Part shown: positions 56,390 to 64,000 of the stretch, piece after piece
Layout of the letters: each line of letters begins with the position of its first letter
Numbering within the stretch: position 1 is the stretch's first letter
From: Hydra vulgaris
Lineage: Eukaryota > Cnidaria > Hydrozoa > Anthoathecata > Hydridae
Reading direction: 5' to 3'
NCBI RefSeq assembly: GCF_038396675.1
Contig: NC_088934.1
Coordinates: forward strand, 40,875,501-40,939,500
Length of the DNA stretch: 64,000 nt
Position numbers and translations under genes: made by a program
The notes under the pieces: generated by a model
Databases searched by the model: none
What the model was told of the DNA's origin: nothing
What the model saw: only the letters and a program-made list of their open reading frames with translations

Positions 56390-57560
56390 AATTGAATTTA
56401 ACCATTACGTTTTCTTACTTCAGACAATGTTGTTAGATTCAGTTTGATCAATCTTTCATTGTATAATAATTGTCTAATTTCAGGTAACAACTTAGTTGCA
56501 TGTTTCTGCACATTTCGAGTATATCAACATCATTTTTATGGTAAGAGTTCCATACTTGAACAGTGAATTTGAGATATGGTCTTATGCATGCACTCTATAG
56601 ATTTTTGAAAGGTTCACAAATGTTATAGTTTGAAGCTTTGGTAATAATACCTAATTTACTATTTACTCTTGAAGCTACTGCTCTGATCTTCATAGTCCAT
56701 TTGAAATTGTCTGGTATCAAAACTCCTAAATCTCTTTCAATATTTGTTGTTAGTAATTTGATCTCTCATTATTAGTCACGAAATAGTCAAAGTTTAGATT
56801 GTGTTTACTGAAATCAAAAAGGTCTAGTCAAAAGTTTATTGAAAATAATTGAATAATTCGATTAATCAATTGTTTAAATTCCAGATATGATTTATTCTAA
56901 GATCTTGCAGGGGATTAAAGTTAACGATGTTGGATGATAGTTAAAAGGTTTATGTTTATTTCCATTTTTTAAAAAGAGGAGTTACATTTGCTTCTTCCCA
57001 TTCTTCCTGGATCAAACTACTTGAAATTGACTATGTATAAATATGATATAATGGTAAACTCATACTGTTTGCAGAGTACTTTAACATGTATGGATGAACT
57101 CAGTCAGGACCCATAGATATTAGATGTCTGTTTTTAGTATATATTTTCTTACCAGTTCTTCAGAAACATATTTCTCTTAATATAGTTTGGCATCTAATTT
57201 TAAATTCTAGTAGTGTCTCTCAATTTTCAGATGTGTAAACAGAATTAAAATAGTCATTAAAGGTGCATGCTAATTGTACTTTATTAATGACAATAGTTTC
57301 TTTTTTTTTTTTTTTTTTATACATTTTCATATTGTTATATTCACTCTTCAAGTCAACTTCATTATTATATAAGTTGAGCTTCTTGTTTCATAAATACATA
57401 ATGTTTTTGCTTTTTATTGTTTGCTTCAACTCACAGTTTAACCAAGGATTTTTTTTGATCATTTCATCCATTAGCTTTTGGCATATATGACTTACGAGCT
57501 AAATGATAGTGACCCAAAAAGATTTTATAACAGTTGTTAATAGATTTTTTCTGTAAAAGA
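56390..57560 (-). mobile_element. CR1-like LINE relic 3
   Basis: On minus: KKNPWLNCELKQTIKSKNIM and YNNEVDLKSEYNNMKMYKKK near 57.3-57.5 kb, MGPDxVHPYMLKYSANSMSL and LIQEEWEEANVTPLFKK near 57.0 kb, then HNLNFDYFVTNNE and RT C-terminal pieces to 56.4 kb. The A-D-D region between 56.94 and 56.82 kb is deleted. The opposite-strand ORF at 57263 is a shadow of this element. Confidence 0.6.
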
Positions 57561-57817
57561 TTTTTTTTGATCAATATTTAGAATGTATTGATTCATTTTT
57601 AAATAGTTTTTAAATAATAATTTTGAAAATATTTTCAACCTTTCGTATAATTTAACAGGTTATTGTTTACAATTAGTTAATAATTTTGTTTGCTAAACTG
57701 ATTTTAAAACTTAACAGGTGGTGAGCATGCTCTTTATATATAATATATATATTTAATTTATTATTGGTCTGTTCTTTAAGAACATTGAGCACTCTATTTG
57801 TAAAATACACTAACATA

Positions 57818-57821
<4 letters not shown>

Positions 57822-57888
<67 letters not shown>
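57822..57888. repeat. (TA)n array
   Basis: TA microsatellite. Confidence 0.9.
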
Positions 57889-57893
<5 letters not shown>

Positions 57894-59498
57894 ATATGTA
57901 TGTAAATATGAAATAAATATTTTTTTTAGGTTGAGTGTTATTTGTATGTGTGTACAATTAATTTTTCTTATTTGTATGCGCATATTTATTATTAATTATT
58001 TTGACTATTTCACTTAAAAATCTAGTGTCATTTAGTTAAACAATTTTTTTTATATAAATTAAATTAATTTATAAACTCTATTTAAATAAGTGTTGAAATA
58101 CTTTTCTTTTATATAAAAGAATGCTTGCCAAAACCTAAACCCTTAGTCAATGTATGTACACTCCACTATGACTATGGTTATTACATTGGATTTATGTAGG
58201 CATTGATGCACTTATTTTATAAAACATTGAAATAAAAAATGATAAACAGCAATAAAAGTTAAAAAAATAAAACTACTTTAAAATATAATTTAAAAAAGAA
58301 AAAAAACTAAAATTGAAAAAAATAAGTTTTCAATGGATGATTCAAACCTGCAACTTTGTTACTCGCACCTCTAAATTTTATTATTAAAATTGCTAAATTT
58401 TATTATTGTTCATTTTATTAATGTAACTATTTTACTTATTAAAGAAATTAAAGTATTTAAACATTTTTCATGTGCAAATAATAAATTTCTTTTCAAGCAC
58501 ATGAGATTTTCTTATTTACACAAAATGCCTTTATATTTCTTGATTTTTTCCAGATATTTTTAAAAAATATTTTAGGAAAAAATTTTACTAATCTTTAAAA
58601 TATGACCTGGATAATTTCTGATATTAGTAAAAACACTTATCTTTTTTTTTTTTGTTTTGGCCGGCTGTTTCTCCTTCGGTAGCTTCAGTTATAACTTATT
58701 TTAATAGTATTTCTGTTAAAACTTTTGTGCAATTTATTAGAAGAAAGAGAAATGCTTTAATTTAAAAAATGCTTTTCCAATATTTGTTGAAATCATTTTG
58801 TTGTTTTGTTGTGAGTTGGACCAAATTAAATTAAAGAAGTTTAGATAAGTTAAAAATATTTTTATCAAAAGAGTTTTATTTTGATCTATCATTAATTGAA
58901 ATAGGAATTTGTTTTAAGATTTGAATTTGTGTTAATATACAATAATTCATCATTAGATTTTTTATAATGCTTGTGAAAATTTTCTAACAGGTTTAAATAT
59001 AACATCAAGAAAATTCACTATTTTCAAATTAATTTTTATTTCAATTTAGAAGCCAAAATTTTTATAGTGTTTTTTTTTTCTGATTTTGTCAGGTTGAGGC
59101 CCTAATTTTTATTAATTAATTTTATTAATTAATTTTACCAGCATTAAACTTAATAAAATTAATAATTTTTATTGTTCTATTATAAAACCATCATCATGAT
59201 ACAATTGATTAGATTGAATTATTTTATCAAATTGTGTAAATGTGCATTCATTTTTGTAACTTATTTTAGAAAACCAATTAATAACATCAGTGGTATTTTT
59301 CCACAGTTTAATATTTTTCGAATATTATTATTTTTTTGTCCTACTTAATTTTACTAACGTGCTCTAGCTCACTTTTTGAAAAATCTAGTAGCCTGCAAGT
59401 TTATTTTAAAAATTTTATAATTTTTCTACAATGTTTAATTAGACAAATAGTGTCCTATGTAATTTCTGTATGGATTATATATATATAAATATATATAC
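57889..59498. other. AT-rich stretch
   Basis: No coding region or element end is recognised. Confidence 0.5.
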
Positions 59499-59700
59499 AG
59501 TATTGTACAAACTAATTGCATCAAAATCAAAAACAATAAAAATTCAGAAGTTTTTAAGTTTTATTTTTCCAATATAATAAAAACTTATACACTAATATTT
59601 TGTGTGTCCTCCTTGCGCTGCTTAACTTTCTGCACACAATTTGCCATAGAATCCAACTAACTTAATATCTTCAGTTTTTAAAAGTAGTATGATTATATAA
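59499..59700 (+). mobile_element. Tc1-like 5' end fragment
   Basis: CAGTATTGTACAAACTAATT follows a TATATATA tract, as a TA-inserted Tc1-type end would. The next 100 bp contain ATTTTGTGTGTCCTCCTTGC, which I associate with the leader region of Tc1-type elements. No transposase core follows. Confidence 0.4.
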
Positions 59701-60213
59701 ATATAATAAATAAAATAAAACTATGTGATCTTTAACTTTTATGCTCTTGCAATCACCAGGTGAAATACAAATATTTTGTGTTTTTTTAATTTATTTTTTT
59801 TGTTGTGACTTATAATGTTTTTTGAAATGCTGTTTGAGCAGCTGTAGCTAACTCCCCGTGGAGGCAACCACCAGCAAAGCAAAGTAGGGCTTTCAAAAAT
59901 TTATTAAAGATTTCAATCTGTTAAAGATGTTATTATACAAATATTTCAAACTTTCATTCAATAAAACAGAGAATGCATGTATACTGTATGTAGGAATCAA
60001 GTTGCGTGTAATTTGTTTTATTTTTTTATTTTTAATGATGAATTATTATAGATTGAAATCTAATCTAACTTTAAGTCAATGTAAGATATTGTTTATATGG
60101 ATAAATTAGGTAAATATAATTTATAAAAATAAAAATTATATTACCTGGTCATTATTTCCTTCCAATTAGTTTCTAATAAATAGTAGTTAGAATCCATTAT
60201 TGTGGAGAGATAT

Positions 60214-60249
60214 AAACTGATATAAATGTTAGTACATTTATATCAGTTT
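60214..60249. repeat. 16-bp perfect foldback, 4-base loop
   Basis: AAACTGATATAAATGT and its reverse complement, loop TAGT. Confidence 0.7.
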
Positions 60250-60466
60250 TTTTATATCATTAAAATAGTTTAAAAAATGAAAACCAAGGTATACATTGAA
60301 TGTACAAGGTTGAATTCTCTATGATATATATTGCATATATAAATATACAAGGTTTATTTTTAGATTGCTATGATTCATCATCCAAAAAATATGCACAATC
60401 ACAGACACCAGAATTTAAACACCAACATATCCAGTGTTGTTGCATGCTGTTGTGTCTATTAGTAGA

Positions 60467-60714
60467 TTTTTTTTTTTTTTTTTTTTGTTATTCATCTCCT
60501 CAAGGCCGAGAAGGCCACTACAGATGAGGAGGCTACTTAATAGTGGTTATAACCCTCTCTCAACTCTATAACTCCGAAACACAAACCTTGAAGAACAAGG
60601 CCGCTGCGCGGAGAAACAAGTTGAGCGCGGTACTACCAGGGACATGGTGGGGATCGAACTCGGAACCTCTCGCTAATGAAGCGAGGGCATTACCACTACA
60701 CCACTTCCGCATAT
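60467..60714 (-). mobile_element. SINE family A, copy 2 (tRNA-derived)
   Basis: On minus: GTGGTGTAGTGGTAATGCCC as A box and GAGGTTCCGAGTTCGATCCC as B box, body with GTTTCGGAGTTATAGAGTTG, and a poly(A) tail seen as the T-run at 60467-60486. The B box is close to canonical, so this copy is younger or better kept than copy 1. Confidence 0.8.
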
Positions 60715-60729
60715 AGTGAACTAATGCAT

Positions 60730-61008
60730 ATTTATGCATTAAGTCCTGCTCTTGCAATATCGATTCATTCTGTTTTTTCTGCTGATAGCAGTTTCTGCAA
60801 TATCGCACATTCTCACACTGTTGTTGTTTATGGATTAGGAGTTAGAATAATATTGGATCTTGAAACTGCAGAAGTGTGGACTTATGCCAGTGAAGAAACA
60901 AAAGTTTACAACCATATTGTCTATCTTGACAAGCGCCTACCTGCAAGTGAGATTGACTTCAACATTTTGGATAAATGTGTTTCAGACAGAATCAGGCTGA
61001 CTAAATAA
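60730..61008 (+). CDS. Unknown ORF
   Basis: The part after the SINE reads AHSHTVVVYGLGVRIILDLE and ETKVYNHIVYLDKRLPASEI, an even composition unlike simple repeat. I recognise no domain. It may be the 5' part of the repeat unit containing the MULE-like relic downstream, or an exon. Its start is uncertain because the open frame runs into the SINE. Confidence 0.25.
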   Translation: MYALSPALAISIHSVFSADSSFCNIAHSHTVVVYGLGVRIILDLETAEVWTYASEETKVYNHIVYLDKRLPASEIDFNILDKCVSDRIRLTK

Positions 61009-61179
61009 CACAATCAATAATTATTGCAAACAATATATAGGTCAACCAAAAAATAAAATCAGTAAATTTTATTAAACAAGCTATATAAATATAGATATAA
61101 CAAGATATAAATGTATAATGATTAATCCACAATATATTTTTTTCTTTAGAAGCACTACATCACTGGCCAATTAAAATGA

Positions 61180-63300
61180 TCTCACATAAACATTCAATGA
61201 CACAGACATATCAGACAATGAAATAGAGGTATATTCACAAAAAACAAGCTGAAGGTGCCAGTGACCAAAAAATAGTGGCACAGCAAAATGCCAGCAACAG
61301 TCTTCACAATCTAAAGTTTTTAGAAGCTTCAGAGGTTAACAATATATTCAAAAAGTCAATTGTTTAAAATGTATATCAGAAACCATTCCAAAAGAAAATG
61401 TATATTTTCTTGTTAAGAATAAAGAAAATATTCAAAGATGTACAAATGGTTTGCGAAGCTGCTTTGTTGATGATTGTGGGGCATGGACAGGAGCAAGTGG
61501 AATTTCTCCGGTTTCTTTTTAAATTGGTCTATCTTTAGGTCACTTTAAAAATGTCATAAAAAGGACTGGAAAATATTCTAAAACTGTTAAAAGTAACAAA
61601 TGTTTACTTACAATGTTTTAGAGCCACAGCCATTGCCATCTGCAGTCATACAGCTTCATCAGCACTATGCTTGTTTACGAGCAAACAATAATTTTAAACA
61701 ATGCATCCGTTGGATAGAAGAAGAGACATTGCCAACTTTATCTCTCTAGGTTGTCTGATTTTTGTTTGTTTAATAGCATCCATTGCTGATCTGGATGTTT
61801 TCCAATGTATTTGCTGTCCACATGGAAACATTGTTGTTGTTTCCATATGGACATGATCCAGAATGTTTTCCAATGTATTCAACAACACAGACATGTCTGT
61901 GTTGTTGAATATGTTGGAAAACATCCAAGATCATGTCTACACGGAAACAGTAACAGTGCACAATCTACTTAAGTACGAACATCCAGATCAGCAATGAATG
62001 CTATTAAACAAGCAAAAACCAGACAACCTAGAGCGATCTACCAAGATCTACTACTAAACCATGAAAAATATTATGATAAGTTGAAAAACAAGACATTAAG
62101 ATCAACAGGAAACCAAAGAAACTTCATAGGTAATGTTCAACAAGTCAGTTATGTTCTTCATGATCACCCCTTTGTGCAAAGTTTAGAGCAGACAAAGAAT
62201 AAAATTCCAAATGTAATCCTTTATTTGGAAAAAAAAATACAGCAAATAAACGCTACGTGTTCAAGTGGTTGTGTATCAGTAGTTGGGATTGATTGATCTT
62301 TTAATCTTGGAGAAGTGTATGTCACTGTTACAGTATTTGAGATGCCAGTTGTAGTCCGCAAAGATCTTCAATTAAATCTGATCATTGTCTTCATTGAGCC
62401 ATTGTTCCTGCATGGTGATGCATTTGATGGTACATGTGCACATTTCTTCACGCATTTACGGAATGAATTTAAAGAATTGTCATGCAAAACTGAAAATTTT
62501 AATTTTTGTACTGATCAAGAAAAGGCTATGATGTCACCCCAAAAATTTGCTTTTCCAAAATCCAATCAGGTCTTGCGTATCCGACATCTAAAAAAAATGT
62601 AGCGCTATATCTGGCAGACAAAGTAGGACAGGAGAAAAAAGTACGTCAAGTGGTTATATATGGTTTGTTTAGAAGTCAAGGTGCAGTGTTGTCAGATGAC
62701 TCAATAGTATTTGAAGAACAAATCAAGTTTGTCCAAAACATCTGCAAAAACAAAAAAAAGAGACAAATTTCTAAAGCATTTGGATCAATGTCTAGTCCTG
62801 ATATTTAAGGACAAGATGTTGATCCAACTTTGTCTTGACAAAAATGTCCAAGATAACTGGACAAACAATAATGCAGTGTCTGCCAACCATATTCTGAAAT
62901 GTGCAGTTAATTGGAAACCATAACCACTAATGGAACTAATCACACAAATTTGGAATCTAGATCAAGTTCAACAAAAGTGTCATGTTAATGCTACTAACTA
63001 CCTCATAACCTACATTGGTAAACTAATTTTGTTTACCAGGATCAGTAACGAGCTATTACTGGTACAGGATCATTCACTCTGGCACCAGAGTATCAACAGC
63101 ATGTTATTTCTCCACAGCAATGGTCACAGATGTCAACTGAAGACAAACAGAAAGCAATGAACAAGTTATTCTGTGCAAGGATACCAAACAACATCAACTG
63201 ACAGAAAACTCAAAGTGCTGCTCAATTACTGCCCAAAGGCAGTAAGAAATCAGGTCAAAAAAAAAGCCCAACAGCTGAACGATCAATGACCATGCTGAAA
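61180..63300 (+). pseudogene. MULE-like transposase relic
   Basis: In broken + frames: NIQRCTNGLRSCFVDDCGAW and GASGISPVSF (about 61430-61520), LEPQPLPSAVIQLHQHYACL and NNFKQCIRWIEEETLPTL (61620-61740), VVGIDxSFNLGEVYVTVTVF (62275-62340, first acidic residue of the DDE core), EPLFLHGDAFDGTCAHFFTH (62395-62460), FCTDQEKAM (62505-62532, second Asp), the basic helix PKSNQVLRIRHLKK, DDSIVFEEQIKFVQ and NWTNNNAVSANHILKCAVNWKP (62855-62920), with LLPKGSKKSGQKK at the end. The order follows MULE-type transposases. A 284-bp inverted duplication (61747-62030) breaks it between the N-terminal part and the core. Superfamily assignment is by motif memory. Confidence 0.6.
61747..62030. repeat. 284-bp head-to-head inverted duplication
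   Basis: Left arm 61747-61893 and right arm 61894-62030 meet without a loop at ACAGACATGTCTGT. Shared blocks include TAGGTTGTCTGATTTTTG at the left end and CAAAAACCAGACAACCTA at the right end. The arms differ by indels of about 10 bp and some substitutions. It lies inside the MULE-like gene. Confidence 0.85.
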
Positions 63301-63439
63301 TAGCAAAAAAAGCATGCTTTGGCAAATGAACAGAAATTAACTGGATTGTCTTCTTTAAATTTATCTTTATAACGACTTTAAATAATAAGAAATTTGTTAA
63401 TAAGTGGTGTACCCAAGAGGGTGCGGTTTCCAATAAATG

Positions 63440-64000
63440 TTCAGAAAAATATTTTTAGACAACTGATATTTTAAAAAAGCGGCATGCCCTTAATTTGGGT
63501 ATCTTATAAATATTTGGATGTAAGTTGATGAGCTACTGTTGCAGATGTCTTCATTACTTCATTTCTTATCAATATAAGTCAATTATAAGAGTTTCAATAG
63601 ATTAAGTTTATTAAATTTAATTTGTATGTTATTTCAGTTTATTTTGGGTTAATTATTTGTCAACCGTATCCCATATTGTCTTATCGGTCAGTTATTTTAA
63701 TAGATTAAGTTTATTACAGTTAATTTGTACGTTATTTCAAGTTATTTTGAGTTATTTCACCTTTAAAGCGCACCGCTAAAATAACAGTGATTGAATCACA
63801 CATAAATTTTATCTATATAGAGCCTAAGATAATGTTCTATTAATTGATAACTGCTCGATCAGCTACACAAATATTTATTGCCTGTGATTGTTTAGTGTGT
63901 TGTGCATATTTTACACTTAGAACAGTTCCTGGTTAACATGAAAACTATTGTTTGATCTTATTTCAATGTCAAATTTGTATTTTTTTAACAGTTTTTTTTT
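63440..64000. other. AT-rich stretch with imperfect repeat
   Basis: No gene is seen. ATAGATTAAGTTTATTA...TTAATTTGTA.GTTATTTCA.TTTATTTTG recurs at about 63597-63650 and 63700-63750, a diverged direct repeat. Confidence 0.45.

Noticed and set aside
57263..57490. 75-aa plus ORF
   Set aside because: Antisense shadow of the CR1-like LINE relic.
60364..60460. Possible fourth exon of the radial-spoke-like gene (TTTTTAG then DCYDSSSKKYAQSQTPEFKHQ)
   Set aside because: The acceptor and phase fit, but there is no convincing donor and I cannot align it to the family. It needs RNA evidence.

Overview
This is a strongly AT-rich animal genome window that looks cnidarian, most likely Hydra. The reasons are the long (TA)n arrays, two tRNA-like SINE families, and mixed relics of mariner, Tc1, hAT/ZMYM1-like, MULE-like, Penelope-like, CR1-like and Jockey-like elements, all of a kind I associate with Hydra. 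The species is inferred and was not tested. There is no bacterial-type operon, tRNA, rRNA or CRISPR array.

Two host genes can be read, both on the + strand and both made of exons too small to stand out as long ORFs. (1) A five-exon gene spans 7747-28272 (177 codons, every junction phase 0, poly(A) signal at 28373). Its product matches BLOC1S4/cappuccino, a subunit of the BLOC-1 complex of endosome and lysosome-related organelle biogenesis. (2) The first three exons of a second gene lie at 42307-42395, 53110-53171 and 55695-55736, with compatible phases. They resemble the N-terminus of radial spoke head 4/6-type ciliary proteins, and the gene appears to run off the window. A short minus-strand ORF at 7135-7422 has a leucine zipper and a degenerate bZIP-like basic region, and faces BLOC1S4 across a possible shared promoter.

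Layout. 1-5050: AT-rich DNA with foldbacks and a hAT-type MITE. 5052-6535: a ZMYM1-type hAT relic. 7135-7746: zipper ORF and promoter. 7747-28272: BLOC1S4, whose introns hold a mariner, a Penelope-like element, a Jockey-like LINE, a 626-bp long-TIR MITE and an unassigned transposase relic. 28450-31150: a Tc1-like element split by a CR1-like LINE. 33288-37930: a hAT element containing a second Penelope-like relic and a MITE. 38455-40889: two more MITEs, a second hAT relic and an unknown ORF. 42307 to the end: the radial-spoke-like gene, with SINEs, LINE relics, a second mariner and minisatellites in its introns, and a MULE-like relic at 61180-63300.

I found no new multi-gene system. The most interesting pattern is that five different cut-and-paste transposase relics (two mariners, one Tc1, one hAT, one MULE) each carry a near-perfect foldback inside the coding region, usually where coding sequence is missing or out of frame. 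I saw none in the LINE and Penelope-like relics. In the two mariners the foldback sits at almost the same place, about 200 bp from the 5' terminal repeat, where the N-terminal DNA-binding region is missing.
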